Part shown: in pieces, positions 1-9,407 of the stretch | How the letters are laid out: every line of letters begins with the position of its first letter | Position numbering within the stretch: the first letter of the stretch is position 1 | From: Methanobacteriota archaeon | Lineage (GTDB): Archaea; Halobacteriota; Methanosarcinia; Methanosarcinales; Methanosarcinaceae | Assembly: GCA_016841625.1 (NCBI GenBank) | Contig: JAENYU010000005.1 | Span: 83,353-143,882 of the forward strand | Reading direction: 5' to 3' | Length of the DNA stretch: 60,530 nt | Program-made: the position numbers and the translations under genes | Notes under the pieces: generated by a model | Seen by the model: only the letters and a program-made list of their open reading frames with translations | What the model was told of the DNA's origin: nothing | The model's database searches: none

Positions 1-60
1 AGAAACATTCAGGAAAGAAACATTCAGGAAAGAAACATTCAGGAAAGAAACATTCGGGAA
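1..60. repeat. 15-bp tandem repeat, four copies
   Basis: The unit AGAAACATTCAGGAA occurs four times head to tail; the fourth copy has one substitution (CGGGAA). The array ends 26 bp before the flavodiiron start codon, so it lies in the promoter or leader. It may extend beyond the left edge of the window. Confidence 0.95.
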
Positions 61-86
61 ATCGGGGCTATTTCCGGGGGATTGGC

Positions 87-1292
87 ATGGAAAGTGGAGA
101 ACGAGGCGGAGCCGTGGAGCTTGCCAAAGGAGTTTACTGGGTCGGGGCAATTGATTGGAACGGGAGAGACTTTCACGGCTTTACCACGCCTGAAGGAACC
201 ACCTATAACGCCTATCTCGTGCTGGGAGAGAAAACCGCCCTCATTGACACCGTAAAGGCTGAATTTGCAGGAGAGATGCTGGAACGCATCCGTGAGATCA
301 TTGACCCTGCGAAAATCGATTATGTCGTGGTAAACCATATGGAAATGGACCACGCCGGCGCCCTGCTAGAGCTGCGGAAACATACCGATGCAAAGATCTT
401 CATTTCAAGGAGGGGAAGGGACATCCTGGACGGCTATTTCAAGCCTTTCGGATGCGACGAATGGGACTTTGAAATTGTCCGGACAGGGGATGAACTGAGC
501 CTTGGCAGGAAAACCCTGGTCTTTCTGGAAGCAACCATGCTCCACTGGCCGGACAGCATGGAGACCTTCCTTAAAGAAGATAAGATCCTCTTTTCAAACG
601 ACGCTTTTGGGCAGCACATCGCCACCTCCGGGAGATATGACTCTGAAGTGGGAGACCTTATTCCCGCCGCTGCCGAGTACTACGCTAACATCCTCATGCC
701 CTTCGGTTTGCCGCTTCTCCGCTACCTGGCCAGGCTAAAAGAATACGGGATTTCCCCCGAACAGATCGCACCTTCCCACGGAGTGGTCTGGAAGCGGGAC
801 CTCGATAAGATCCTGGAAGCCTATACTGCCTGGGCAAACGGAAAAGTCACGGAAAAGGTGCTCGTAATCTATGACAGTATGTGGGGCAGCACCGAAATCA
901 TGGCAGGGGAAATCGCGGAAGCCGCCCGGAAAGCAGGCGTAGAGGTTAAACTCCTGCACCTCCGGAAAAACACACGGAATCGTATCATGAAAGAGATACT
1001 GGATTCAGCAGCCTTTGCTGTCGGTTCCCCCACCCTGAACAACGGGATCTTTCCTCCCGTCGGGGACTTTCTTGCCTACCTGAAAGGCCTGCGCCCCCCG
1101 AAGAAAAAAGCCGCAGCTTTCGGGTCCTACGGCTGGGGAGGGGGAGCCGTAAAAACCATAGAACAGGAACTGAAAAGTGCAGGAGTGGAGCTGCTCGAAC
1201 CGGGCATCCAGATAAGGTACAGGCCTGATGAATCGGAACTGGAGATGTGCAGGGAACTCGGAAGGCAACTTGCGGAGATTGCAAAAAGGTAA
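87..1292 (+). CDS. fprA: Flavodiiron protein, F420H2 oxidase-like (FprA family)
   Basis: This 401-residue cytoplasmic flavodiiron protein would reduce O2 to water (or NO to N2O); in methanogens the usual electron donor is reduced F420. The N-terminal metallo-beta-lactamase domain carries the diiron ligands H84, E86, D88 and H89 (motif HMEMDH), H153, D172 and H231. From about residue 257 a flavodoxin domain begins, with the FMN loop IYDSMWGSTE. Length is normal for the family. The ATG at 87 follows a GGGGGATT ribosome-site-like run; homologs often start nearer the ELAKGVYWVG motif, so a start slightly downstream (GTG at 113) is possible. It stands alone behind a tandem repeat. The role is oxygen or NO detoxification in a strict anaerobe; family assignment is firm, donor specificity inferred. 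Confidence 0.93.
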   Translation: MESGERGGAVELAKGVYWVGAIDWNGRDFHGFTTPEGTTYNAYLVLGEKTALIDTVKAEFAGEMLERIREIIDPAKIDYVVVNHMEMDHAGALLELRKHTDAKIFISRRGRDILDGYFKPFGCDEWDFEIVRTGDELSLGRKTLVFLEATMLHWPDSMETFLKEDKILFSNDAFGQHIATSGRYDSEVGDLIPAAAEYYANILMPFGLPLLRYLARLKEYGISPEQIAPSHGVVWKRDLDKILEAYTAWANGKVTEKVLVIYDSMWGSTEIMAGEIAEAARKAGVEVKLLHLRKNTRNRIMKEILDSAAFAVGSPTLNNGIFPPVGDFLAYLKGLRPPKKKAAAFGSYGWGGGAVKTIEQELKSAGVELLEPGIQIRYRPDESELEMCRELGRQLAEIAKR

Positions 1293-1504
1293 AGCAATAC
1301 AGTCCGGAACTTTACAATAAAAAGTTACCCCTATTCTATTTTTCAGCATCAATGGACTCACTCATCAGCAGAAATGTCAACAGACGTATCTACAGGTGTC
1401 AATATCCTCTAAAATCACCCTCAAATATCCTCGCAGAATACTTTCACCTAGCTTGGCTGAGCTTAATAAGTACTGAAGTAATTTAGGATATTAAGGTGAT
1501 AACA

Positions 1505-1639
1505 ATGGAAGAGTTATTCAATGGATTGGTCGAACGCGCCCTGTACTATGAACAGTTTGAAAGCTTCAGAAACACCCACATTTCCAGGCAGTTTCAGGAT
1601 ATGCAGGTAACAGAACCTGAACTCAAATCTCCTGCCTGA
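1505..1639 (+). CDS. Small protein, 44 aa, paralog of the 2851 mini-protein
   Basis: The ORF starts at an ATG preceded by AAGGTGAT, a good archaeal ribosome site. The product begins MEELFNGLVERALYYEQFES and has no membrane segment. About 1.2 kb downstream, a second unlinked ORF on the same strand encodes the same core (GLVERA-x-YYEQFE-S/T-FR), while the C-terminal halves differ. Conservation of the N-terminal 22 residues with diverged DNA supports real coding. The core is predicted helical and amphipathic, which would suit a protein-protein contact. Function unknown. It sits between the flavodiiron gene and the oppositely oriented acetolactate decarboxylase. Confidence 0.75.
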   Translation: MEELFNGLVERALYYEQFESFRNTHISRQFQDMQVTEPELKSPA

Positions 1640-1842
1640 ACTTCTAAAATAAATTAGAAACAGAGGGTAAAAGCATCCGAGAACATCTGAGGAAAAAAGA
1701 GTGAGATAAGAAACAGGAGGACAGAGGAAGGTAACTCAAAAGAAGAAGGAAAACGGGAATAATAAAAAGAGGTAAAAAAGGGGAAAATGAAGAAAAACTC
1801 CAGGGATAAAAAGAGCCGGAAAGCTTCATTTTAAGCGTACAC

Positions 1843-2682
1843 TTACTTTTCAACCCTTTCTAAATCGGACTGGAGATCCTGTCCCAGTTCAACTTCATAA
1901 AAGTCGCCACTGGTAGGAAGTTCCATGAAGAAAGCCCTGGTGATGTCAACTGTGGCATCTCCATCTTCAAGCTTGAAGTCCAGAACATGCCCTCCTGCCC
2001 TCCTGTCCCTGGTAATAAAGTGAATATGGTAGCCCGGTACATTTACTCCTTTCACGTAGTCGGGAGCCCTGAACCCTACCAGTGTGCCGCCTATATTTTC
2101 AAATTCGAAAACTGCCTGAGTTGAGACCACGTCCACAAGCCGGGGGTACGGTTTTTCCTGCTTTGGCACGCTGCGGGCCTTCAGGTAGGAAAAGGTCCCG
2201 TCAACGTGGACTGCGTAGAAGAGGTTTTCCGAAGGGAGCTTTGAGTCCAGGAAGACTTCGAGTTCCGTGAGGTTCATTGGCCCCTCCAGCTCGAAACTCT
2301 CGTCGGTTTCAAAGAAGGTGACTGTGGCAAAGGGGGTGGCCATTTCCCCGGAAACAGGATATGCAAGCCCATCGGTTTTTATCTGATAATAATCCCCGTC
2401 AAGGGCAAGCATCTCCCCTTCGAGCCCGTCAAATGTCCCGATTCCGAAATCCCCGTGAGTTTCAAGCTCTTCGATAGGGAGGATGCCATCGTAGACGCTC
2501 TGGAGCAGGGCATCAAGGGTGGAGACCTGGTAGAGGACGTCGTTTCCAGATCCGGAAAGTTCTGGCGAAGCCTCATCAACACCGTAAGGTTCAGTACCCA
2601 TATCTTCAGTACGTTCGGCGCAGCCGGAAATAAGAAGAAATACAAAAAGTGTTGCCATGATGAATGATTGGTGTTTCTTCAT
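1843..2682 (-). CDS. budA: Secreted lipoprotein acetolactate decarboxylase
   Basis: The 279-residue product converts 2-acetolactate to acetoin and CO2. An N-terminal hydrophobic segment ends in a lipobox-like LISGC with the lipidation cysteine at residue 21, so the mature enzyme should be anchored outside the membrane. The catalytic fold starts at about residue 50 (YQVSTLDALLQSVYDG). The metal-binding histidines of the family are visible as H219, H221 and H232 in GYHIHFITRDRRAGGH. Length matches bacterial AlsD/BudA plus a signal peptide. Start ATG at 2682 is the only one before the signal peptide. Export is odd for an enzyme whose substrate is made in the cytoplasm by IlvBN, encoded elsewhere in this window. 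Both flanks carry mini-protein genes on the opposite strand. Confidence 0.9.
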   Translation of the reverse strand: MKKHQSFIMATLFVFLLISGCAERTEDMGTEPYGVDEASPELSGSGNDVLYQVSTLDALLQSVYDGILPIEELETHGDFGIGTFDGLEGEMLALDGDYYQIKTDGLAYPVSGEMATPFATVTFFETDESFELEGPMNLTELEVFLDSKLPSENLFYAVHVDGTFSYLKARSVPKQEKPYPRLVDVVSTQAVFEFENIGGTLVGFRAPDYVKGVNVPGYHIHFITRDRRAGGHVLDFKLEDGDATVDITRAFFMELPTSGDFYEVELGQDLQSDLERVEK

Positions 2683-2850
2683 GTAAAATCCTCATGATAG
2701 AAAGTTCAAGCTCAAAGCTAGAAACATTCCAGTTTAATATTCCACGATGAAATTTTAAGAAACTTGAATACGATACATGTTCACTGATGCTAAATATTTA
2801 TAAAGCATTAGATACTATATTTATATTGTTACTAATGGGGGGATTAATTA

Positions 2851-3000
2851 ATGGATAAATATTTTAAGGGACTTGTTGAAAGAGCCTTTTATTATGAACA
2901 GTTCGAGACTTTCAGGAAAAACCTGACTGTTTCCTGCGAAGAGCTAGTGCCAAAAATTGGGGAAAACGATAGGGAAAAAAAGGTTTCACAGGTGGGGTAA
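2851..3000 (+). CDS. Small protein, 49 aa, paralog of the 1505 mini-protein
   Basis: ATG follows a strong GGGGGGATT ribosome site at 2837-2845. The product starts MDKYFKGLVERAFYYEQFET and shares the GLVERA-x-YYEQFE-S/T-FR core with the ORF at 1505; the tail is charged and lysine-rich. The acetolactate decarboxylase gene lies between the two copies in the opposite orientation. An AT-rich stretch just upstream (2780-2830) could hold the promoter. No domain recognised, no membrane segment; function unknown. The paralogy plus a ribosome site on both copies is the coding evidence. Confidence 0.78.
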   Translation: MDKYFKGLVERAFYYEQFETFRKNLTVSCEELVPKIGENDREKKVSQVG

Positions 3001-3134
3001 AGCACCTGAATCATCCATACCCTAAAAATTTGGGTAATAAAGATTTGGCTAATAAAGATTTAGCTGAGAAAATTTGACAGGGAAATTAAGCTCAAAAAGA
3101 CCGGTAGGGAATGATTAACAGGTTCTGGACGGAG

Positions 3135-4145
3135 TTAGAGGCTTTTCAGAAGCGTTTTCAGGCATTCTGCAACTGCATGCCCGACTTCTGCCGTTCCTGA
3201 CTTCCCGCCAAGGTCAGGGGTTATGATTTTATCTTTAAGTACGTAGCTTACGGCTTCGTCGATGAGCTGAGCATTCTTTTCGCCCATCCATTCCAGCAGC
3301 ATCTTTACGCAGAGAACTGCCGCAAGCGGGTTTGCAATGCCTCTTCCTGCAATGTCAGGCGCACTCCCGTGCACGGGCTCGAAAAAGGCGTACTTTGAGC
3401 CGATGTTGGCGCTTGGCAGTAGTCCCAGGCTTCCCACCAGAGCCCCGGACATGTCGCTCAGGATGTCTCCAAAGATGTTTGTTGTGACCACGACATCGTA
3501 ATTTTCGGGGCGCATCATGAGGCTGTACGCCATAGCATCCACAAGCATGTCATTGTATTCAACTCCCCGGGCATCGGCGACCTCCCGGCAGACGTCCAGG
3601 AAAAGTTTGTCGGATTTCAAGACGTTTGACTTATGGACAATGGTCAGCCTGTTCTTCCTCTCTTTTGCAAGTTTGCAGGCGTATTCCGCAATCCTTTCGG
3701 AACCTTTCCGGGTGACAAGCCGCTGGGTGGTGGCAAAATCCTCATGAAGCTCCTCAATTCCTGAATAGAGCCCTTCCGTGTTTTCCCTGACAATCACAAA
3801 ATCAAAATCACTCCTGCCGGTCACACCCGTAACTCCGGGCAGGGGCTTTATAGGCCGGACATTGGCATAGAGGTCCAGTTCTTTCCGGATGGTAAGCAGG
3901 ATGCTCTTATAGTTCGGGTCAGGCACTGTGGTGATCGCCCCGAACAGGACCGCGTTGCACCCCTTTATGGTTTCAATGTCCTCCTCAGACATCGCAGTCC
4001 CGGTCCGCTCCCACCGGGCATATCCAAGTTCCAGGGGCACTTTTTCAATTTCGAGCCCGAAAGCATCCAGGACTTCCAGGGCTGCAGGGATCACTTCCCT
4101 TCCTATTCCGTCACCTTCGATTACCGCAAGTTTCGTCATCCTCAC
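3135..4145 (-). CDS. leuB: 3-Isopropylmalate dehydrogenase family
   Basis: The 336-residue protein belongs to the NAD-dependent beta-decarboxylating dehydrogenases. Visible landmarks are the N-terminal GDGIGREV, the substrate-loop region [11 protein letters not shown], the catalytic tyrosine/lysine neighbourhood, and the C-terminal nucleotide-binding stretch [18 protein letters not shown]. The reaction would oxidise 3-isopropylmalate to 2-oxoisocaproate in leucine synthesis. Methanogens also have close paralogs acting on (homo)isocitrate in coenzyme B synthesis (AksF), and sequence alone does not separate them; the nearby leuD-type gene and leuA/ilv genes fit either. Start is [15 protein letters not shown]; an alternative ATG two codons inside (MTKLAV) is equally possible. 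Upstream mntP-type gene ends 48 bp away on the same strand. Confidence 0.88.
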   Translation of the reverse strand: MRMTKLAVIEGDGIGREVIPAALEVLDAFGLEIEKVPLELGYARWERTGTAMSEEDIETIKGCNAVLFGAITTVPDPNYKSILLTIRKELDLYANVRPIKPLPGVTGVTGRSDFDFVIVRENTEGLYSGIEELHEDFATTQRLVTRKGSERIAEYACKLAKERKNRLTIVHKSNVLKSDKLFLDVCREVADARGVEYNDMLVDAMAYSLMMRPENYDVVVTTNIFGDILSDMSGALVGSLGLLPSANIGSKYAFFEPVHGSAPDIAGRGIANPLAAVLCVKMLLEWMGEKNAQLIDEAVSYVLKDKIITPDLGGKSGTAEVGHAVAECLKTLLKSL

Positions 4146-4193
4146 CTCACAGATTGTGACTGCGAGAGAGTATATGAACCTGACGAACCCCCA

Positions 4194-4754
4194 TCATATC
4201 CAGAGCAGGTGTTCGGCAAGGATTTTCACCCCGAGCCCGATCAGGATAAGCCCGCCCAGGATTTCAACCTCACTCTCAAAGAAATGCCCTATCCTGTAGC
4301 CCAGGATTGCCCCGCAAAAGGACATGAAAAAGGTCACACAGCCTATGATGAGCACAGGCTCGAGAATCGGGGTATTCAAAAACGCAAAGCTGATCCCCAC
4401 CGCCAGGGCGTCAATGCTCGTTGCAACGGCAAGCAGGAAAAGCACGGAGTAATTGAGGGAACTTACCCTGCCGTCCGGGCTCCCGTAAAGGGCTTCGTAT
4501 ATCATTTTGCCTCCTATGAAAGCCAGAAGCCCAAAGGCGATCCAGGGCGCATAATCCGAGAAAAAACCGCTTACCGTGCTCCCTCCCAACCAACCCAGAA
4601 CCGGCATAAAGGCCTGGAAACCTCCGAAAAAAACTCCCATTTTCAGGGCGTCATTGAGCCGGAAAGGCCTTACTGTAGAACCGCTGGAGATGGATACGGC
4701 AAATGCATCCATTGCAAGGCCAAGAGCTAAAAGGAAGTTTGCAAAGAAGGGCAT
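4194..4754 (-). CDS. mntP: MntP-type manganese efflux pump
   Basis: The 186-residue integral membrane protein has about six transmembrane segments built as two similar halves, each with an acidic signature: LAMDAFAVS near residue 17 and TSIDALAVG near residue 113. These aspartates are characteristic of the MntP/YebN family, which exports Mn2+. Length is typical. No yybP-ykoY-like manganese riboswitch was recognisable upstream; instead the 5' side has a run of GGATAATT repeats. It may be co-transcribed with the leuB-type gene downstream (48-bp gap), but the two functions are unrelated. Confidence 0.9.
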   Translation of the reverse strand: MPFFANFLLALGLAMDAFAVSISSGSTVRPFRLNDALKMGVFFGGFQAFMPVLGWLGGSTVSGFFSDYAPWIAFGLLAFIGGKMIYEALYGSPDGRVSSLNYSVLFLLAVATSIDALAVGISFAFLNTPILEPVLIIGCVTFFMSFCGAILGYRIGHFFESEVEILGGLILIGLGVKILAEHLLWI

Positions 4755-4795
4755 TGAATATTACTCCTCTTTCGTTTTTAAATGGAATTTCAACC

Positions 4796-4866
4796 GGATA
4801 ATTTCCCCGGATAATTCAACTGGATAATTCATCCGAATAATTTACACGGATAATTTACACGGATAC
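4796..4866. repeat. Degenerate GGATAATT repeats
   Basis: Five to six imperfect copies of a 12-16 bp unit (GGATAATT followed by YMAC or similar) fill the spacer ahead of the mntP-type gene. They may be simple slippage products; they also place several TATA-like ATAATT elements in the promoter region. Confidence 0.8.
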
Positions 4867-4890
4867 TGGATTTCAACATACATTTTGAGT

Positions 4891-5763
4891 TCACTTAAGC
4901 TCTTTTTCCCTCAGCTTCTGCACAAGTTTCCTTACAGCTTCCGAGACCTGGTATTCCGAAGCCCCCCAGTGTACGACGGCCCCTTCAAACCCGTTGATAT
5001 TGACAAGCCCCGATTTTTCGGACCTGCAGCAGCGGGTGATAAAGGGCTTTGTGGGCACAACGATTTCGGACTTGAAAGGACAGATGTTTACGAAAGAATA
5101 TTCAAGTTCCGGGAAGCGCGCCTCAAAAAGGTTTTTCGAGATCTCGCAGCCTACAAGCAACTGCCCGTGTTCCGTGAGCGTGTCCGAGTCCAGGCATTTT
5201 CCTTCAAGCCCTGAGGCATTGCAGGGAAAGACCGTGTTTTCGCCTTCAAACTGCCTCAGGTTGATGACGTTTTCCCTGAAACGGACCTGCAAATCCCCGA
5301 AAATCCCACTGGCTTCAAGCCTCCGTACCACCTGGGAGAGCCAGGAAGGTTCGGGGGGAGCAACGTCTAGAATCTCAATCTCAAGGATGGCAGAGGGATC
5401 AGGATCGTGGACAATCGTTACGTGCTTGTCCACGCCGGTAAAAATGACAGTATTTACCTTTCCGCTGCAGAGTTCTGCGGCAGTCTCAATCATAAGGGAT
5501 CGGTCTTTTATGTTCAGTTCCTTTTCGTAGCTGACCACTTCTCCCCCGGAAGCTATCAGCTCAAGGGCTTCGACCTGCACGAGCAGTCCGTCCCCGCTTT
5601 TCTTTACGTGGTAGACGGAGTACTCAATGTTACCTGACTCAGGGTCCTCATTTTCAACGATCAGGTATTCGGTCAGGAAATAAATGGGCTCTTCCGTACC
5701 CTCAGGAAGGGATTTTGATACGCCCACATGCTTGTACTCTTCAGGAAAGATCATAGGAATCAC
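4891..5763 (-). CDS. Conserved-looking protein of unknown function, 290 aa
   Basis: No domain recognised. The product is soluble, mixed alpha/beta, acidic, with no signal peptide or membrane segment. The C-terminal third has cysteines in NICPFKSEI and ITRCCRSEKSG that could bind metal, and the middle holds VIFTGVDKHVTIVHDPDPS, which reads like a beta-rich core. The start MIPMIFPEEYKHVG at 5763 is the first ATG; the second ATG three codons later cannot be excluded. It lies 35 bp downstream of the leuD-type gene on the same strand, so the two are probably co-transcribed, which hints at a link to amino-acid or cofactor metabolism but proves nothing. Confidence 0.75.
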   Translation of the reverse strand: MIPMIFPEEYKHVGVSKSLPEGTEEPIYFLTEYLIVENEDPESGNIEYSVYHVKKSGDGLLVQVEALELIASGGEVVSYEKELNIKDRSLMIETAAELCSGKVNTVIFTGVDKHVTIVHDPDPSAILEIEILDVAPPEPSWLSQVVRRLEASGIFGDLQVRFRENVINLRQFEGENTVFPCNASGLEGKCLDSDTLTEHGQLLVGCEISKNLFEARFPELEYSFVNICPFKSEIVVPTKPFITRCCRSEKSGLVNINGFEGAVVHWGASEYQVSEAVRKLVQKLREKELK

Positions 5764-5798
5764 TTCAAATTAGGGTTTTAAAACCCGGCTTTTTTACT

Positions 5799-6305
5799 TC
5801 AGTTTTCCTTTTTCATTTCCTGGCTCTGAAGCTTCTTCCTGTGCGCCACAAGCCCGCCGTCGGTCAGGATTTCAAGCAGGAAATCTGGGAGTTTGTTCCC
5901 TTCGAATGTGCCCTTGTCCTGAACAGAGACCTCTCCGTTGAGCAGGTCAACCTCGATCTCATCCCCTTCCTGGCACTCGACATCCGCTTCCATCAGGGGC
6001 AGCCCCACGTTGATTGCGTTCCTGAAAAAGATCCTTGCAAAAGACTTTGCAACAACGCAGGCAACCCCGGCATATTTCAGGGCAAGTGGGGCCTGTTCCC
6101 GTGACGAGCCGCAGCCAAAATTGTTTCCTGCAACAATGATGTCTCCAGCCTTCACATTTTTAGCGAATTCGGGGTCGATGCCTTCCATGGCATGGGACGC
6201 AAAGACCTGCATGTCCTTGGTCCGCAGGTATTTCCCGGGGATGATAACATCGGTATCGATATCGGCCCCGAAAATCCAGACTCGGCCTTTGATAGGGTTT
6301 TCCAT
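5799..6305 (-). CDS. leuD: 3-Isopropylmalate dehydratase small subunit type
   Basis: The 168-residue protein is the swivel-domain subunit of an aconitase-family isomerase. Landmarks: [15 protein letters not shown] (substrate-recognition loop), [14 protein letters not shown] (the family signature), and the small C-terminal beta section. It pairs with a large [4Fe-4S] subunit that is not in this window. The longest open frame extends to 6467, but that extension is low-complexity hydrophobic sequence from a purine-rich spacer; the start [10 protein letters not shown] at 6305 is preceded by AGGTG and matches homologs. Substrate could be isopropylmalate or (homo)citrate-type intermediates of coenzyme B synthesis (HacB); the YLRT loop favours the archaeal LeuD/HacB group. 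Confidence 0.9.
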   Translation of the reverse strand: MENPIKGRVWIFGADIDTDVIIPGKYLRTKDMQVFASHAMEGIDPEFAKNVKAGDIIVAGNNFGCGSSREQAPLALKYAGVACVVAKSFARIFFRNAINVGLPLMEADVECQEGDEIEVDLLNGEVSVQDKGTFEGNKLPDFLLEILTDGGLVAHRKKLQSQEMKKEN

Positions 6306-6463
6306 AGTTTTCACCTGGCATCTAGGTTTTTTTAATGGTATATGTAAGTAGCGGAAAATGAGGGGAAAATGGAAGAAAAGAAAAGTGAAGGAGAAAGAGA
6401 AAAGAAGTGAAGTGAAAAAAAGCAGGAAAAAGAAAAGAGAGGTAAACGCACAAGAAAGTGCGC

Positions 6464-8989
6464 TCAAACCTTAATCTCTTCCCCGTTTAACACAGCTTCT
6501 TCACTAACCCCTACTTCTTTTGTCGTGCTTCCGTAACTGACAAGATAAGGCCTGACCGGAGCCGTGTCAAATTGGGTCTCTCCGGAAATCGGGCCTTCGG
6601 TTGAGTAAGGCACTGTGAACTCGTACCTGCCTTCCGCATCCGCAGTTGTAGACTGGGAGTATTCAAAGTCCCTGCCCTGCCCTGTCATAATGCTTGTGTC
6701 TATCATGACCTTCTCATTCGGGGAAGCAGTCCCGGTTATTTTTGCACCTTTTACGTATTCGAAAATCTTCACGTAACCGGTGTCCGCCTCATCAAGTTTG
6801 CCTCTAGGGTCATCAGCAGCAAGCTGAGTGAGATAGAAATAATTGAACACCTGCTTGTATCCTAATTCAGCTGTCTGCCCCGCCCAGGTCTCGTGAACCA
6901 GACGGTACTGCTCAAGCCCGGTCCCGTCAAAGAGGTGGAGCCTGGCTTCCATGGAATTGTAGTAGCGCAGGGCTGGCAGGGTCTGGTACCCGTTTCCTGT
7001 TAAGATCGATTCGTAGTAACCCTCAGAGTCCAGGGTCCAGGCGGTCATTGCATAGAACTTGCCTGTGGCCATCTCCACATCTGATACGATGTAGCGGGCT
7101 GCAGCTTTGTCGGGGTCAGGATGGATGGCTTCGAGGATGTCGGTTGCTTCTTCTTCGGACTGGGCGGTGAAGAAGGTGGATGCCCCCGGTTGATTCTCTT
7201 CTTCAAGGCTGTTCCTGCGCCCGCCAACCCCCTGCTGGAAGGGGTTTGCGTTCGGAATCCGGTGCCCGATTACTTCGATCCAGTGGCCGTAGTCCCACCA
7301 GGACATTACACCGTAGGCAGAGTCAGGGTAGGAGTAAAGTTCCCCATCTGCGGGAATTTCATAGTTTTCATAGTAGTCCAGCCCGGGGTCCGGAGTGTTG
7401 GAGTTAAGCCAGAGGGTTGCTTCGATCCAGGGGCCGTTGGGACCGCCTGTTCCCTTGGTGTATTCCATGGCAAGGCCGTAGCTCGGGACGATGAGGACAA
7501 GCGCAGAAACCAGAAGCACAACTATTGAAAAAGCTTTTTTTGCGCTCAGGTTTTTCCGGACAAAGTCAGGGATTTCTGCAACGGTTTTTACTTTTGCTCC
7601 GAAATCATCGGAAAGGGATTTCAAACCGACAGAGTCCGCAATCCAGATCGCAAAATAGGCAGAAAGGATGGCGACATTCACCGAAAAGTAGTACGCAAAA
7701 CGGTTCTGCTGAAGCATTGCCCAGAAAATCATCAGGGTCCAGACAAGCAAGAAGGTTTTTTCCTGACTGTTCTTTTTGAAAGTTTCATAAACGAGAGCTG
7801 CAAGCCCCAGAAACACAACGTATCCACCATATGCAAACTGGGCATAGAGCTGTTCTAATCCGCCTCTGCTGAAGAATGGGGAGGCTTCTGCAACAGTGAG
7901 AGCCCCACCGGTACGCATGAAGTAACTGAAGATGCTCATCATCAATCCGTAAACGGATGGCATGAAAGCTTTTGCAAGAAGGATACCGGCTCCGAAAAGC
8001 ACGATGAGTGCGATGGGGTAATAGAACTTTGGAAGTTTCCTTTCAGTCATGTAAAGAGAGATCCCGGTAAGAACCGGAAATGCCAGAATCCCTGCAAAAA
8101 GCCCTTTTATGTACATGGACTTTGTGCCGCCCAGGAAAGGAGTGGGCATTATCAAGAGGAGAGCAACGGCAAAGACGACTATTCCTGAAATTGCCAGGTA
8201 TTCCGTCTGTTTACCTTTCATGTGGTCAAAAATATGTTGAATTGTAATGTACACACCAAGGATGAATGCGAAAAAGAGTGCACCTTTCCAGGCAAGAGCG
8301 TAGGCTCCGAGAAAGAAACCCGCAAGCAGAAGATAAGGAATTGCAGGCTTCAGGGACTCGAATTCCTTATCCCTTATCCTTTCAAATGAAATCCCGGATT
8401 TACCTGCTTTATTCAAGGCCATTACAAAAAACATCGCTGTAACCGTACTGAGCAGAGTTTCGGCAATATGGTGGTCGTTAAAGCCAATCATAGACCTTGA
8501 AAGAAACTGCCCTGGCTGAACGGCGAGGATAAACACAGCAAGTAAGCCAATCCTGCGGTCGTCAAAGATCCATTTTGCGACAAAATACGTGGGGATAAGG
8601 ACGAGAGCTCCCAGGAAAGAAGGATAATATGCGCTAACGTTGTTGATTAAATCCTGGCTCGGATTCCCTCCGCCCAGAACCCAGATAATTGCGGCAAGGA
8701 ACATATCATAGAGGGGCGCAAAAACCTGGTTGGTTCCGAAAGGATAGTGGGTGTGGGCATCGAACCAGAGCATGTTTGGAAAATTATGAAGGATGGACTC
8801 TACGTTTCTTAAATGGTACCAGGGGTCATTTCCTCCGAAGCGGACAAAGCCGTTTGAGAGGAAGACTCCTGCTTTTGGGAGAGTTCGAATATAAAAAGCT
8901 ACGAGGAAAGAAATAATGACTCCAAAAAAGTATGGAAGGCTTTTTAAAAGCTCCTTTGTTCTTTCATTCTCAGCATTCATAAGGCACAC
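6464..8989 (-). CDS. aglB: AglB/STT3 oligosaccharyltransferase
   Basis: The 841-residue membrane enzyme transfers a lipid-linked glycan to asparagine in N-x-S/T sequons on the outer face. The first ~490 residues contain about a dozen transmembrane segments, with the first acidic catalytic motif in FGGNDPWYH near residue 55. The C-terminal globular domain carries WWDYGHW near residue 563, the STT3 hallmark, followed by a beta-rich domain. Start: GTG at 8989 or ATG at 8980 (MNAENERT), neither with a clear ribosome site; the difference is three residues. The gene is alone on its transcript and borders the surface-glycan island, whose products it may use. Confidence 0.95.
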   Translation of the reverse strand: MCLMNAENERTKELLKSLPYFFGVIISFLVAFYIRTLPKAGVFLSNGFVRFGGNDPWYHLRNVESILHNFPNMLWFDAHTHYPFGTNQVFAPLYDMFLAAIIWVLGGGNPSQDLINNVSAYYPSFLGALVLIPTYFVAKWIFDDRRIGLLAVFILAVQPGQFLSRSMIGFNDHHIAETLLSTVTAMFFVMALNKAGKSGISFERIRDKEFESLKPAIPYLLLAGFFLGAYALAWKGALFFAFILGVYITIQHIFDHMKGKQTEYLAISGIVVFAVALLLIMPTPFLGGTKSMYIKGLFAGILAFPVLTGISLYMTERKLPKFYYPIALIVLFGAGILLAKAFMPSVYGLMMSIFSYFMRTGGALTVAEASPFFSRGGLEQLYAQFAYGGYVVFLGLAALVYETFKKNSQEKTFLLVWTLMIFWAMLQQNRFAYYFSVNVAILSAYFAIWIADSVGLKSLSDDFGAKVKTVAEIPDFVRKNLSAKKAFSIVVLLVSALVLIVPSYGLAMEYTKGTGGPNGPWIEATLWLNSNTPDPGLDYYENYEIPADGELYSYPDSAYGVMSWWDYGHWIEVIGHRIPNANPFQQGVGGRRNSLEEENQPGASTFFTAQSEEEATDILEAIHPDPDKAAARYIVSDVEMATGKFYAMTAWTLDSEGYYESILTGNGYQTLPALRYYNSMEARLHLFDGTGLEQYRLVHETWAGQTAELGYKQVFNYFYLTQLAADDPRGKLDEADTGYVKIFEYVKGAKITGTASPNEKVMIDTSIMTGQGRDFEYSQSTTADAEGRYEFTVPYSTEGPISGETQFDTAPVRPYLVSYGSTTKEVGVSEEAVLNGEEIKV

Positions 8990-9152
8990 TCATTGAAATT
9001 TGATAACTAAATTTGCTGGTAATATCAATAATAAATGCAGTTATAGTGATTAAGTGGTTAAAGCAGTTTAATTCGATTTAATTCGGTTTAATTGTGTTTT
9101 TATATCTTTTAATCGTGTGATTATTTTAAAACTTTAACAAAATAAATAAAAC

Positions 9153-9283
9153 CCACATTCGGCAGAAACACACAAATGAGACATTTATCTATACAAATGA
9201 ATCATATTAGGGAGGCTAACTCCTCTATTCTGGCATTGTTGGGTATTAATATATCCTTATTGTGTCTTAGTGCCGAATGTAGG
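9153..9283. mobile_element. MITE, 131 bp, with 24-bp terminal inverted repeats
   Basis: The ends CCCACATTCGGCAGAAACAC... and, reading the other strand, CCTACATTCGGCACTAAGAC... match at 20 of 24 positions. The element is flanked by a perfect 6-bp direct repeat ATAAAA (9147-9152 and 9284-9289), the expected target-site duplication. There is no ORF inside, so it would depend on a transposase elsewhere. It lies in the spacer between aglB and the first island glycosyltransferase. The parent IS family was not identified. The rest of the 8990-9407 spacer is AT-rich with short TTAATTCG repeats (9067-9092) and no gene. Confidence 0.85.
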
Positions 9284-9407
9284 ATAAAAATTTAGTGGAC
9301 AGAAATAAATTGCAATCCTATCATATAATATTTGTTGAAATGACCTGCATGCTTTCTTCAGAACCTGAAATCATTTAACCTTTTCTTATTAAGTACTTGC
9401 TTTATTC

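Noticed and set aside
4755-4890. Manganese (yybP-ykoY) riboswitch ahead of mntP
   Set aside because: Only GGATAATT repeats were seen; no conserved loop sequences or paired stems of that class.
5799-6467. Longer leuD frame with a hydrophobic N-terminus
   Set aside because: The extra 54 residues are encoded by a purine-rich simple-sequence spacer; ATG 6305 has an AGGTG ribosome site and matches the family start.
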